DNA from: Nitrosopumilus sp.
GTDB taxonomy: Archaea > Thermoproteota > Nitrososphaeria > Nitrososphaerales > Nitrosopumilaceae
Direction: 5' to 3'
Assembly (NCBI RefSeq): GCF_025699125.1
Contig: NZ_JAILWC010000002.1
Span: forward strand, 1 to 64,000
Length of the DNA: 64,000 nt
Made by a program: the position numbers and the translations under genes
Notes under the pieces: generated by a model
Told to the model about the DNA's origin: nothing
What the model saw: the letters and a program-made list of their open reading frames with translations, nothing else
The model's database searches: none
In this document: piece after piece, positions 8,699 to 16,898 of the stretch
Position numbering within the stretch: position 1 is the first letter of the stretch
Layout: each line of letters starts with the position of its first letter

Positions 8699-9178
8699 AT
8701 GGGAGAACAAAAAGTATCATCATTAGTAACAGGTGGAGGAGCATCAGCCGGTCCACCATTAGGTCCAGCACTTGGACCACTAGGGGTGAACATTATGGAG
8801 GTTATTCAAGCAATTAATGATAAAACAAAAGACTTTGAGGGAATGAAAGTTCCAGTCACAGTGATTGTTAATACAGATACAAAAAAGTATGATATTGAGA
8901 TTGGTATCCCATCAGCTGCTGCGCTAATCATGAAAGAAGCAGGAATTCAAAAAGGTTCAGGTGCTTCAGGTTCTACTTGGGTAGGAGATGTGACATTAGA
9001 CTCAGTAATCAAAGTAGCAAACACAAAACTAGAGAAATCCTATGCATCATCATTAAAGTCAGTTGCAAAAACAATCATTGGAACATGTCTTGCATTAGGA
9101 GTCAAAGTAGAAGGAAAGACCCCAAAAGAAATTACAGCTGAAATTAATGAAGGCAAATGGGATGCAAAATTCCAATAA
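8699..9178 (+). CDS. rpl11: 50S ribosomal protein L11
   Basis: Binds the GTPase-associated centre of 23S rRNA. The 159-residue product has the N-terminal motif GGGASAGPPLGPALGPLGVN and the RNA-binding C-terminal domain with GTCLALGVKVEGKTPKEI. It lies 35 nt after spt5. In most archaea rpl1 follows directly; here an Lrp-type regulator on the opposite strand separates them. Confidence 0.96.
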   Translation: MGEQKVSSLVTGGGASAGPPLGPALGPLGVNIMEVIQAINDKTKDFEGMKVPVTVIVNTDTKKYDIEIGIPSAAALIMKEAGIQKGSGASGSTWVGDVTLDSVIKVANTKLEKSYASSLKSVAKTIIGTCLALGVKVEGKTPKEITAEINEGKWDAKFQ

Positions 9179-9487
9179 TAATTCAGTTTAAAATACAAAT
9201 TCTTTAAATTTTAAAAAAGTTACAACTGAGCATATCAATTCCCACATACAATGACAAACACATACAAATCTTTGAAGATAAAATCAGATTCAAATTTCGA
9301 TGTTTGTCCGGTGGTAAAAAAGACATAATGTTATCACATATCAAAAAAGTTTAGAGAAAAAGTTGCCTACAGGTATACTGAGAATTTTAGGATTCAGTAA
9401 TTTTCACGATTAGTTTCCTAAATGATAGCAACTAGAGAGATATTGAATCAGAAGACAAACAGCAGATAATTTATTTCAGATTCTAAG
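9179..9487. other. Intergenic region between rpl11 and the Lrp gene
   Basis: 309 bp of AT-rich sequence between convergent genes. The only open frame with an ATG (9250-9327, plus strand) would encode 25 residues with no recognisable motif, and I do not call it. Short T-rich stretches on both strands could end transcription of rpl11 and of the regulator gene. Nothing else is seen. Confidence 0.6.
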
Positions 9488-9943
9488 TTATTGGATAAGA
9501 TAAACTGGGTCTTTGTCTGTTTTTTGTAACTCTACAAAGGTTTCAGAATTTTGAATTCCTGGCACCTTTCCTATTTTTTCAATGACTATAGTATGAAGAG
9601 CTTCAAGATCTTTTGCATAGACCTTGATAATAATATCAAATCTGCCAGTAACCTCAGAAATTGATACTACCTCCGGTATTTCCATAAATAATTTGTGAAT
9701 TGCGTCCTTTTGTTTTGGATCTCGATTAATTCCAACTGATGCCTTGACCCCAATTCCTAACAATGAATCATCTATTACAACTGTGAATTTTTTGATTAAT
9801 TTTTTCTTCATCAATCTCTTGATTCTGCTATATAGTACAGATGCGTTTATTCCAAGTTTTTTAGATAATGTAGGAACAGAAATAGATCCATCACGAGTCA
9901 GTTCAAAAAGTAATTTCATATCAAGTTCATCAAAACGGTGCAA
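9488..9943 (-). CDS. Lrp/AsnC-family transcription regulator
   Basis: DNA-binding regulator, 151 residues from a TTG start. The N-terminal winged helix-turn-helix (about 4-60) reads LDMKLLFELTRDGSISVPTL, then SKKLGINASVLYSRIKRL. The C-terminal RAM/ligand-binding domain (about 70-150) includes VSISEVTGRFDIIIKVYAKD. These domains usually sense amino acids or act as feast/famine regulators; the effector here is unknown. It sits on the opposite strand between rpl11 and rpl1, so it breaks the usual ribosomal-protein operon, and could act on the nearby promoters. Confidence 0.92.
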   Translation of the reverse strand: MHRFDELDMKLLFELTRDGSISVPTLSKKLGINASVLYSRIKRLMKKKLIKKFTVVIDDSLLGIGVKASVGINRDPKQKDAIHKLFMEIPEVVSISEVTGRFDIIIKVYAKDLEALHTIVIEKIGKVPGIQNSETFVELQKTDKDPVYLIQ

Positions 9944-10109
9944 CTTAATCGAAAACAGATTTTATGATTTAATATATGTAGGTTTTGAGAAATAATTCCT
10001 CCAGATTTACAAGATTTAATTGAAAAATTGTAATTTTTCTAAAATTTTGGACAACTAAAAACCTCATTCTCTAAACGATTTTAAGTAGGCTTTTTTGAAA
10101 ATGTTCGTA

Positions 10110-10772
10110 ATGATCACAGAGACTCAGTTGGTAGACATGATAAAACAAGCAAAGGCTGCTACAAAACCAAAAAAGTTTACGCAGTCAATTGAGTTAATTG
10201 TCAATTTCAAAGATATCGATGTAAAGAAAGGGTTTGCCCTAAATGAAGTCGTTCAACTTCCAAAGACCACATCCCCAGCAACCGTTTGTATTATGGCAAC
10301 AGGAGAGATGGGTCAGAAAGCAAAACAAGCAAATGCAGATTCTGTAATCGGAACTGAAGAATTAGATAAATTTGCATCGAATAAAAGAGAATCTCGAAAA
10401 TTCATTAACAAATATGATTTCTTTTTAGCAGATACCAAAGTAATGCCAACAGTCGGTAAGACTTTGGGTCAACTTTTAGGCCCTAGAGGAAAAATGCCAA
10501 CACCAGTTCCTTTTGATGCACCAATTGACGCATTCTTATCAAGATTTAGATCATCAATCAAAGTTAGAACAAGAGCATCATTGTCAGTTTCATGTAAGAT
10601 TGGAGATGAAACAATGGATGACGCAGATTTGGCAATTAATGCACATACTGTTCTTAACGCAATTGAAAAGAAACTACCAAACGGTGAGAAGAACATGAAA
10701 AGAATAATGATAAAAACTACCATGGGTAAACCAGTAAAACAAATCCAAGAGGTTAGAAAGAAGCATGCATGA
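10110..10772 (+). CDS. rpl1: 50S ribosomal protein L1
   Basis: L1-stalk protein involved in E-site tRNA release. About 220 residues with the signature ADTKVMPTVGKTLGQLLGPRGKMPTPVP. ATG 10110 is preferred because a TATA-like box (gattttaagtagg, about 10076-10086) lies about 28 nt upstream; ATG 10101 and TTG 10095 are alternatives. The 3' end overlaps rpl10 by 8 nt. Confidence 0.95.
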   Translation: MITETQLVDMIKQAKAATKPKKFTQSIELIVNFKDIDVKKGFALNEVVQLPKTTSPATVCIMATGEMGQKAKQANADSVIGTEELDKFASNKRESRKFINKYDFFLADTKVMPTVGKTLGQLLGPRGKMPTPVPFDAPIDAFLSRFRSSIKVRTRASLSVSCKIGDETMDDADLAINAHTVLNAIEKKLPNGEKNMKRIMIKTTMGKPVKQIQEVRKKHA

Positions 10773-11631
10773 AAATAGAACGTCTTATCCTAAAAGAAAA
10801 ACTCAGATGTATCAGCAATTACAAGAATTGCCAAAAAAATACAAAGTACTAGCAGTCATTAAATTACACAAGGTTCGCTCTACACAGATTTTACCATTAA
10901 GAAAAATCCTCAAAGGCGATGTGCAGTTTGTAGCAATCAAAGACAAGGTTGCACAAAAGGCATTGGATTCACTTGACATTCCCGGAATCAAAGAAATTGC
11001 AAAGGATCTAGAAGGACAATGCATGTTCTTGTTTACAAACATGTCACCATTCAAACTCAATGTGCTTTTGGCAAAAAACAAAGTAATGATGGCAGCAAGA
11101 GGAGGAGACATTGCAAGTATCGATATAGTCGTACCAGCAAAGAATACAGGAATTGCACCAGGACCTATGCTCACAGAATTCAAAGAAGCAGGAATCCCAA
11201 CAAAGATTGATCAAGGAACAATTTGGATTGCAAAGGATAGCACTCCAGTATTGAAGGGAGAGACGATCAACGAGAAATTAGCATCAATTTTAGGTAAATT
11301 AGATATCAAGCCAGTAGAAGCAGGAATTTCACTTTACACGGCATTGGAGGAGGGTCTCAAGTATGCAGAAGAAGAAATGATTGTAGATGTTGAAAAGGTC
11401 AGAGCACAATTCTCACAAGCTCACCAAGAAGCAGTATCACTGTCAATTGAGGCAGCATACATCACGGCTGATAACATTTCACAGATTCTCACAAAGGCAG
11501 CACAGTATGCTCGCTCATTATCTATAGAATCTGGATTTATGACAGATGAGACAAAGGAGCAAATATTGCAAAAAGCAGATGCACAGGCAAGAGCAGTGGC
11601 AGGCCAAGCAAAAGACTACACACCAGCATAA
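10765..11631 (+). CDS. rpl10: 50S ribosomal protein L10 (P0)
   Basis: Stalk base protein that anchors L12 dimers for recruitment of translational GTPases. The 288-residue product has the N-terminal rRNA-binding domain and the archaeal insertion (ARGGDIASIDIVVPAKNTGIAPGP, about 110-135), then C-terminal helices that bind L12 (VSLSIEAAYIT and YARSLSIESGFMT repeats, about 225-275). It overlaps rpl1. The partner gene rpl12 is not adjacent but about 4.2 kb away on the other strand. Confidence 0.95.
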   Translation: MHENRTSYPKRKTQMYQQLQELPKKYKVLAVIKLHKVRSTQILPLRKILKGDVQFVAIKDKVAQKALDSLDIPGIKEIAKDLEGQCMFLFTNMSPFKLNVLLAKNKVMMAARGGDIASIDIVVPAKNTGIAPGPMLTEFKEAGIPTKIDQGTIWIAKDSTPVLKGETINEKLASILGKLDIKPVEAGISLYTALEEGLKYAEEEMIVDVEKVRAQFSQAHQEAVSLSIEAAYITADNISQILTKAAQYARSLSIESGFMTDETKEQILQKADAQARAVAGQAKDYTPA

Positions 11632-11736
11632 CCAAAGCCAATCAAAATCACAATACAATAGACATATTCTGAAATAACTACACCTACAAACACCATAAAT
11701 CCATGTGTTTTTAAAGTTCAAGATTTTTCAAACATC

Positions 11737-12633
11737 ATGCCGATTTTCTTAGACATGCATGAATTAGGAGACTATACCAAAGAACAGTTAGTTGCAGGAC
11801 TTGAAGAGGATGCAGACGAGTTCGGAGTTTTAGTCCACCAGATGCTTTTTAACGAAAAGGAGAATATCTTGCATTGTATTTGCACAGCACCAGATATAGC
11901 GGCCATAGAAAAACATCATGAAAAATTTAATGTGAAATGTAAAAAAATAATTCCAATTGACCAGATAAAAACAGACAAAGTTATCAAAGAAGAGAAATTA
12001 AAAGCTGTTGGAGAACTTTCATCCAGACTATCACATGACATAAGAAACCCTTTAACTATACTTCAGACATCTTTGGACGTTTTAAGATCAAACAATCCAG
12101 AGACATACGAAAAAGATATTTCAAAATTCAATACAATGTATGATGCAATAAAACGAATAGACCATCAGATATCAGACGTATTAGGATTTCTTGGTACAAG
12201 AAAACTGAATTTCACTGAAACAGATCTGTCTGATATTTTAAATTCAAGTATGGAAGGAATAAAAATTCCAACTCAAATAGTTGTGGAGATGCCTCAAAAC
12301 AAAATTTCACTTAAGTGTGATTTTGAATCTATGAGAACAGTTTTTTCAAATATTATTCTTAATGCAATTCAGGCAATGAATGGTACTGGGAAAATTATCA
12401 TAAAAGCACTCAAAAAAGATGATTCTATTTCAATATCTTTTGAGAATTCAGGACCGGCTATTCCAGATAAAATCATCTCAAAAATATTTGATATTTTGTT
12501 CACTACAAAGCAAGAAGGCACAGGTCTAGGGCTAGTAAGTTGTAAAAATATTGTGGAACAGCACGGAGGTAAAATTGAAATTAAAAACAACCCCACTACA
12601 TTCACTGTTATTTTACCTCAAAAGATAAAATAA
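11737..12633 (+). CDS. Histidine kinase with N-terminal DUF4242-like domain
   Basis: Sensor kinase of 298 residues. The N-terminus (about 1-75) begins MPIFLDMHELGDYTKEQL and contains a segment with CICTAPDIAAIEKHHEKF, resembling DUF4242 proteins (ferredoxin-like alpha-beta fold, some members bind nickel). A kinase core follows: H-box LSHDIRNPLTIL with the phospho-acceptor His near residue 100, N-box NIILNAIQAMNG, and the ATP-lid GTGLGLVSCKNIVEQHGG. There is no transmembrane segment, so the kinase is cytoplasmic. No response regulator gene lies beside it. The kinase call is firm; the sensor-domain assignment is by pattern only. Confidence 0.88.
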   Translation: MPIFLDMHELGDYTKEQLVAGLEEDADEFGVLVHQMLFNEKENILHCICTAPDIAAIEKHHEKFNVKCKKIIPIDQIKTDKVIKEEKLKAVGELSSRLSHDIRNPLTILQTSLDVLRSNNPETYEKDISKFNTMYDAIKRIDHQISDVLGFLGTRKLNFTETDLSDILNSSMEGIKIPTQIVVEMPQNKISLKCDFESMRTVFSNIILNAIQAMNGTGKIIIKALKKDDSISISFENSGPAIPDKIISKIFDILFTTKQEGTGLGLVSCKNIVEQHGGKIEIKNNPTTFTVILPQKIK

Positions 12634-12708
12634 AAGACGATTATTACAAAATTATTCTGTTTTTTCCAAGATTTTTTTATGCTATTCACAGATTTAGTTT
12701 TCTTGATA

Positions 12709-12786
12709 ATGATTCTACTTACAAATATGACAATAGATTTCCAATATTCTTGCGGTGAAGGTTGTAAATGTACATCACGTCATTAG
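12709..12786 (+). CDS. Possible 25-residue Cys-rich peptide
   Basis: A short open frame (ATG 12709, TAG 12784-12786) ends in SCGEGCKCTSRH, a cluster of three cysteines that resembles metallothionein spacing. A second ATG lies six codons in. A weak TATA-like stretch (tttttatgct) lies about 30 nt upstream. It stands alone in a 226-bp gap between the kinase and OsmC genes. It may be chance; only conservation could confirm it. Confidence 0.25.
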   Translation: MILLTNMTIDFQYSCGEGCKCTSRH

Positions 12787-12859
12787 AGAAATAATCCCAC
12801 AAACATTTCAGTTGATTTTAAATTGGGTAATAAAATAACTAATTACGGAATGATGACTC

Positions 12860-13387
12860 TTGACAAAAATTAACAACGTGGATCTTGACAAAGTTGCAAA
12901 TACTATAGCAATGGGAAAAGAAGACAAAAAAACACTAAGAAAACCAGTCAAGATGCAAGGTGAGTGGAATTTAGACTCCAATTCAGAATTTCAATTCAAA
13001 ACAGAACTGCCTTTTGAAAAGGGAAGTCAAGTAATCGAGATTGATTCGCCATCATTTTTGGGTGGGGATGGCAACAGACTAGGTCCAATGGCGTATTGTA
13101 TTGCAGGAATAACATCTTGTTTTGTAGGCACGTTTGTAGGAATTGCAGCCAATCAAGGCATAAAATTAACAAAACTAAAAGTAAATACAGAATGCAACAT
13201 CAATTTTGCAAAGACCTTTGATTTATCAGAAGAACCAATTACCGAGGGAATTAATTTTAAAATAGACGCTCAAAGTGAAAATGCAGATAATCAAAAACTA
13301 CAAGAAGTGTTGAGCATGGCAGAAGAACGTTGTCCTGCTATGTACAGCATGACTCATAAAATTAACATTGATGCAAAAATTGTGTAA
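12860..13387 (+). CDS. OsmC/Ohr-family peroxide-resistance protein
   Basis: Thiol-dependent peroxidase-type protein, 175 residues from TTG 12860. Two redox cysteines of the family are visible: one in GITSCFVGTFVGIAA and one in ERCPAMYSMTHKI. The N-terminal 45 residues extend beyond the core domain. The gene converges with the Fur-type regulator, so both fit an oxidative or metal stress region, though no shared operator is seen at this promoter. Confidence 0.87.
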   Translation: MTKINNVDLDKVANTIAMGKEDKKTLRKPVKMQGEWNLDSNSEFQFKTELPFEKGSQVIEIDSPSFLGGDGNRLGPMAYCIAGITSCFVGTFVGIAANQGIKLTKLKVNTECNINFAKTFDLSEEPITEGINFKIDAQSENADNQKLQEVLSMAEERCPAMYSMTHKINIDAKIV

Positions 13388-13466
13388 TTCATTATTCAAA
13401 GATCTTCAAGCATACAAAAAAAACTCAAAACACAGTGTAATTAAACGAAGTTAGTTTTTTAAAAAT

Positions 13467-13892
13467 CTATTTCATCTTAGATTTACAATTATGACAATAA
13501 CCATGTAATTCAAAATTACTCTTTAAAATTAGATATTTTGATTTTTTTGCAGCCTTTACTTGAATCTCTTTTAGAGAGTCTTCATCAATATCATCAATTT
13601 TACCACATTTCATACAGACCAGATTGATATGCTCATCAGTATGAGCATCAAACCGTGCTTCTCCTTCTACCTCAATTTCGTTTACAAGTTTCTTTTCTCG
13701 TAGTAGATCTAGTGTTTTGTAGACCGTAGACAGGCTTACCATCGGGTATCTCTTTCTAACAACCTTGTGAATCAATTCAGCGCTGGGATGATCCTCAGTT
13801 TTAAGCAGATAATCCACTATTGCTATTCTCTGAGGCGTAATCCTAAATCCTTCATCCCTTAATGATGAGACTATTTCCTCTAGATGTTGCAT
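13467..13892 (-). CDS. Fur/PerR-family metalloregulator
   Basis: 141-residue regulator with an N-terminal winged helix (RITPQRIAIVDYLLKTEDHPSAELIHK, VSLSTVYKTLDLLREKKLV) and a C-terminal dimerisation/metal domain. Structural zinc ligands are visible as CMKCGKI and CHNCKSKMK; regulatory-site candidates are DAHTDEHINL and the His in ELHGYC. It could sense iron, peroxide, zinc or manganese; the sequence does not decide. It is divergent from three tiny zinc-ribbon genes, with two palindromic boxes between, so autoregulation and control of that operon are likely. Confidence 0.92.
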   Translation of the reverse strand: MQHLEEIVSSLRDEGFRITPQRIAIVDYLLKTEDHPSAELIHKVVRKRYPMVSLSTVYKTLDLLREKKLVNEIEVEGEARFDAHTDEHINLVCMKCGKIDDIDEDSLKEIQVKAAKKSKYLILKSNFELHGYCHNCKSKMK

Positions 13893-13932
13893 GATACTGT
13901 ACCACAGCGATCCTATTTAATATTTATTTGTT

Positions 13933-13951
13933 ATTAAGAATAATTCCTAAT
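13933..13951. promoter_or_regulatory. Fur-type operator, imperfect palindrome
   Basis: ATTAAGAATAATTCCTAAT is an imperfect copy (one half-site altered) of the perfect palindrome 34 bp downstream. The 9-1-9 arrangement with AAT A ATT at the centre is like Fur/PerR boxes. It lies about 40 bp upstream of the fur start and therefore in the regulator's own promoter region. Confidence 0.7.
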
Positions 13952-13966
13952 AGATAATAACACTTA

Positions 13967-13985
13967 ATTAGGAATAATTCCTAAT
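13967..13985. promoter_or_regulatory. Fur-type operator, perfect 19-bp palindrome
   Basis: ATTAGGAATAATTCCTAAT is an exact inverted repeat (nine bases each side of a central A). It ends 6 bp before the ATG of the first zinc-ribbon gene at 13992, so binding there would block a leaderless start. Centre-to-centre spacing from the other box is 34 bp, close to three helical turns, which would put two dimers on nearly the same face. Confidence 0.75.
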
Positions 13986-13991
13986 AGTAGT

Positions 13992-14156
13992 ATGCTAAGT
14001 CAAGAGTTACAATTTGGTTCAAATAAGAAAACAGTGAATGAAGCAATCAAAATTTGTGTTAATTGTGGAAATATTGCTGTAAATATCCAAAATCACAGAA
14101 TATTCTGTAAGGACTGTGGCTCATTTTTTAATGTGGAGAAAAAGCATGATGAGTAA
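13992..14156 (+). CDS. Small zinc-ribbon protein
   Basis: 54 residues (ATG 13992, TAA 14154-14156). Two CxxC knuckles, CVNCGN near residue 24 and CKDCGS near residue 40, with a short hairpin between, form a classic zinc ribbon. There is no other domain. It begins 6 bp after a perfect Fur-type palindrome and overlaps the next gene by 8 nt, so it heads a probable three-gene operon. Function unknown; possibly a zinc or redox-responsive adaptor. Confidence 0.65.
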   Translation: MLSQELQFGSNKKTVNEAIKICVNCGNIAVNIQNHRIFCKDCGSFFNVEKKHDE

Positions 14157-14319
14157 GCATTCCTGTAGAAGTGTATGCGGATATTATGATGCCGATGCAA
14201 AATTTAGAAATTCAGTGAATAACACATTTAGGAAATATTGTGCAGTTTGCAATTTAGAATTAATTTCAAGATATTCTGTTTGTCCCTGTTGTCACAAATA
14301 TTTTGAGGGTGTAAAATAA
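14149..14319 (+). CDS. Small Cys-rich zinc-binding protein
   Basis: 56 residues from ATG 14149 (ATG 14146 just before it is equally possible). Cysteines occur as SCRSVC near the N-terminus, CAVC in the middle and CPCC near the end, enough for one or two zinc sites. The start overlaps the previous gene and the stop shares a base with the next start (TAATG). Its layout (CxxxC, CxxC, CPCC) matches the following gene, so the two are likely paralogues. Confidence 0.65.
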   Translation: MSKHSCRSVCGYYDADAKFRNSVNNTFRKYCAVCNLELISRYSVCPCCHKYFEGVK

Positions 14320-14501
14320 TGGGATATTCTTGTAAAGGCGTATGTGAGGAGTTCAAGGGAGACAAAATTCCAAACGGCTCAAAATATGAACATGGGCAAA
14401 AAAGATGTACATTGTGTAGTATTTTTTTGAGCGTATCTGGTGTTAGATGTCCATGTTGTAGTGTTCTTTTGAGAACAAAACCCAGAGGTAAAAGATCATA
14501 A
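14319..14501 (+). CDS. Small zinc-ribbon protein with GQKRC...CPCC motif
   Basis: 60 residues. Motif order: CKGVC near the start, YEHGQKRCTLC in the middle, CPCCSVLLRTKPRGKR at the end. A clear paralogue lies at 27467-27670 on the other strand, sharing YE-GQKRC--C and CPCC--LLRTKPR. I infer a lineage-specific zinc-ribbon family with a basic C-terminal tail that may touch nucleic acid. Last gene of the Fur-box operon. Confidence 0.7.
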   Translation: MGYSCKGVCEEFKGDKIPNGSKYEHGQKRCTLCSIFLSVSGVRCPCCSVLLRTKPRGKRS

Positions 14502-14823
14502 AATCATGTGGCATTAACTAGTGTCTTTTACTGCCATAGTATTTGTTGAAATACATATTCCACACAACATTTGACATGTCCAATAATTTTGTAAGTGCAT
14601 GCATTCAGTTTAGATTGTCTTAATTGTATTGGATAAATGTACAAGTTAACATGCACGCCAAATTCTTGACAGAGTTTTTCAGAGACAAAAATAAGATAAA
14701 CCAACCAATTCTGCATCATTTAAAAAAACTTGATTCTAATTCGGATGAATCAATAGGATGATTTTGATTAAAAATTTGTTCATTTTTTTGTACAATTTTT
14801 TACAACAATTAAGAAACTAAATA
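14502..14823. other. Intergenic region without a firm gene
   Basis: 322 bp. A short plus-strand frame (ATG 14651 to TGA 14759-14761) would encode 36 residues starting MHAKFLTEFFRDKNKINQP, with a TATA-like gataaatg about 20 nt upstream. It has no known motif, so it is only a possibility. The rest is AT-rich and holds a poly-T stretch just before the next gene. No repeats or RNA structure stood out. Confidence 0.5.
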
Positions 14824-15114
14824 ATGAAATTTATCTTCGATATAGTTAATCGGTTATCTGTGCATTCAGACATACGAGAAGAGATTAAGAAGTTAGAAGA
14901 TGATATTTTACGATTAGAAGACAATATTGTAGAATTTTTGAGTATGAAATATGATGAAGGAGTCAAAAAATCACTTCATTTACTAGAATCAGATTTAAAA
15001 TATCTGAGCATTCTTGCAAATGGGGCTCCAATTGACAAAAACGAAGATAGAAAGATCATGGATTTTTTAAGAACTCATTATACACGTTTGCAAAAATTAT
15101 CTGTTCCAGCATGA
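14824..15114 (+). CDS. Hypothetical coiled-coil protein
   Basis: 96 residues, not recognised. The segment from about 18 to 40 (REEIKKLEDDILRLEDNIVE) has a heptad pattern of hydrophobic and charged residues typical of a short coiled coil; the rest looks helical. There is no signal peptide, cysteine pair or catalytic motif. It stands alone between the zinc-ribbon operon and a convergent membrane protein gene. Confidence 0.65.
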   Translation: MKFIFDIVNRLSVHSDIREEIKKLEDDILRLEDNIVEFLSMKYDEGVKKSLHLLESDLKYLSILANGAPIDKNEDRKIMDFLRTHYTRLQKLSVPA

Positions 15115-15134
15115 TGTTTTATTTTTAAAACAAT

Positions 15135-15767
15135 TCAAGTTTCTCTAACTTTGGGTAAATTCCAGTTATACTTCATTGCAAGTAATCGAATTCCAGTAGC
15201 AGAAACGATCCCAATAATTGATGCGATTTGTATTTCTATACCAGAAGATAAAGTAACATAAAATATTACAATTCCAATAATTGATGCTACTGCATACACT
15301 TCTTTTACAAATACGATTGGAATTTCTCTAACAAAGACGTCCCTTAGTATTCCACCACCAATTGCAGTGATCATTCCACCAAAGAGCATTGGAAGGAAAT
15401 TCAATCCAACTACATTGTATGCAATTGATGCCCCAAGTATAGAAAACACACCCAATCCCACTGCATCAAAAATTAGCCAGACATTCATCTGTTTTTTCAT
15501 TTTGGCAAAAACAAAGAACATCAAAGCTCCTGTGATCACAGTAATAGAAACATAGATCGGATCTGAAAAAGCAGTTGGGAATCGTCCAAAGATTACATCA
15601 CGTGTTACTCCACCACCAACACCAACTACTGTTGCCAAAACTATAATTCCAAAGACGTCAGATTTATGAGAGATTGCTTTGGAAGCTCCTGTTACTGCAA
15701 ATGCAATTGTGCCTAAATAGTCTAAAATACTGATAAAGCCATCTATTGGAAAAGAGAAATCTACCAA
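15135..15767 (-). CDS. TRIC/UPF0126-family membrane channel protein
   Basis: 210-residue polytopic membrane protein with about seven hydrophobic segments in two homologous halves. Each half carries the family motif: GVGGGVTRDVIFGRFP in the first and AIGGGILRDVFVREIP in the second, with GA(S/F)KA-type helix starts. UPF0126 proteins are prokaryotic relatives of trimeric intracellular cation channels; some are annotated as glycine transporters. The transported species here is unknown. Confidence 0.88.
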   Translation of the reverse strand: MVDFSFPIDGFISILDYLGTIAFAVTGASKAISHKSDVFGIIVLATVVGVGGGVTRDVIFGRFPTAFSDPIYVSITVITGALMFFVFAKMKKQMNVWLIFDAVGLGVFSILGASIAYNVVGLNFLPMLFGGMITAIGGGILRDVFVREIPIVFVKEVYAVASIIGIVIFYVTLSSGIEIQIASIIGIVSATGIRLLAMKYNWNLPKVRET

Positions 15768-15859
15768 TTATTACAATGGCACAAAGATTACTAATTAAGA
15801 TTAATGAAGATCGAGCTAGAAAAAATAAAGATCAAAAATTAAATTGAAAAAAGATTTGT

Positions 15860-16156
15860 TTAGCCAAATAGTGAGGATAATCCTTCCATGGCTGCTTCTT
15901 CGGTTTTACCTTCGTCTTTAGGTGCTTCTTCTTTCTTTGCTTCACCGGCTGCCTCTGCTGGGGCGGCTGCTGCAACTGCTACAGGTGCGGCTTTGACTGC
16001 CTCATCGATGTTAACATCGGCTAGGGCTGCTACTAGTGCTTTAACTTGAGCATCATTTACCTCTGCTCCAGATGCTTTAACAACTGATGTGAGGTTTGCT
16101 TCGTTAACTTCTTTGTCTAGTTTGTGAAGAAGTAAAGCAGCGTAAACATATTCCAT
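15860..16156 (-). CDS. rpl12: 50S ribosomal protein L12 (P1)
   Basis: Acidic stalk protein that recruits translational GTPases. The 98-residue product begins [19 protein letters not shown], has an Ala-rich hinge, then an acidic run, and ends in the archaeal tail MEGLSSLFG. Archaeal rpl12 normally follows rpl10; here it is some 4.2 kb away on the opposite strand as a single gene with its own promoter. Confidence 0.95.
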   Translation of the reverse strand: MEYVYAALLLHKLDKEVNEANLTSVVKASGAEVNDAQVKALVAALADVNIDEAVKAAPVAVAAAAPAEAAGEAKKEEAPKDEGKTEEAAMEGLSSLFG

Positions 16157-16221
16157 TATATCGAGATTTTCTTAGTGCATAATATAAAACTATGGAGATC
16201 TCACGCCTGGAAATCAAAAAT

Positions 16222-16731
16222 TCAGTTCAAAATCTTCAGACTTCGGCAAACGGCATATAGTGTTCGTTTGAGATTTTTATCAATCAATGTATCCATTCTG
16301 TTTCGCAATACTCGCTTTGCTTCATCTCGCTCTGCACCTTGAGGCAAGGACAAAACTTTGTTGAGAAATTCTGGCAGGGATTCGCGAATCCATCCATCAA
16401 GCATAGCATAAATTTTCGGAGGCAAGATATCACATTTGTCTACATCAAGATCTAGAATTCCCGTAAAGTTTTCATGTTCTACTCTATACACAAGGGCCAA
16501 TACAACATTGTCGGGTGTTGGATGTTCCAGTATTTCTCTGGAACGCTCTCCAGTTTTTCCCTGCTCAATCTTGTTTTTCAGACCAATCGGGTTAACAATC
16601 ACACCATTGATTCCTACTTTTTTTCCGTCTACTCCAGTTACTACACCGAAGATAAAGTCGTTGAATTCGCCATTCTTTTTTACAGAGAAAACATGAACTC
16701 CTTCTTTTAGAGTAGGTTTCTTGCCAAACAT
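16222..16731 (-). CDS. Conserved hypothetical protein
   Basis: 169 residues, not recognised. It looks soluble: an N-terminal beta-rich part (about 1-60, with GVHVFSVKKNGEFNDF and GVVTGVDGKKVGINGVIV) and a helical C-terminal part with many charged residues (AERDEAKRVLRNRMDTLIDKN). A single Cys in the last ten residues. It has an ATG start and stands as a separate unit upstream of rpl12. The two-part layout suggests a beta-barrel plus helical domain; no function is proposed. Confidence 0.75.
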   Translation of the reverse strand: MFGKKPTLKEGVHVFSVKKNGEFNDFIFGVVTGVDGKKVGINGVIVNPIGLKNKIEQGKTGERSREILEHPTPDNVVLALVYRVEHENFTGILDLDVDKCDILPPKIYAMLDGWIRESLPEFLNKVLSLPQGAERDEAKRVLRNRMDTLIDKNLKRTLYAVCRSLKILN

Positions 16732-16898
16732 GAAATTACTGCATTATGTATTCTATTTATCGTTACCCAATCGGACATAATTGCTTTTAATTATATCAAT
16801 TTCAAATAACCCAAAACCAAAGTGGCATAAAAAATTTTTCTGAAGACATTCATGGCAAATGCATAAAAGATATGATGGTAAGTTACCCTTCTTAAAAT

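Noticed and set aside
9250..9327. 25-codon plus-strand frame after rpl11
   Set aside because: No motif and no convincing promoter.
14528..14719. 63-codon minus-strand frame
   Set aside because: Cys/Trp/Tyr-rich composition unlike real proteins, no promoter, and a competing short plus-strand frame.
15776..15847. 23-codon frame starting MAQRLLIKINEDRARK
   Set aside because: Too short, no TATA box at the right distance, and squeezed between rpl12 and the TRIC-like gene; chance is likely.
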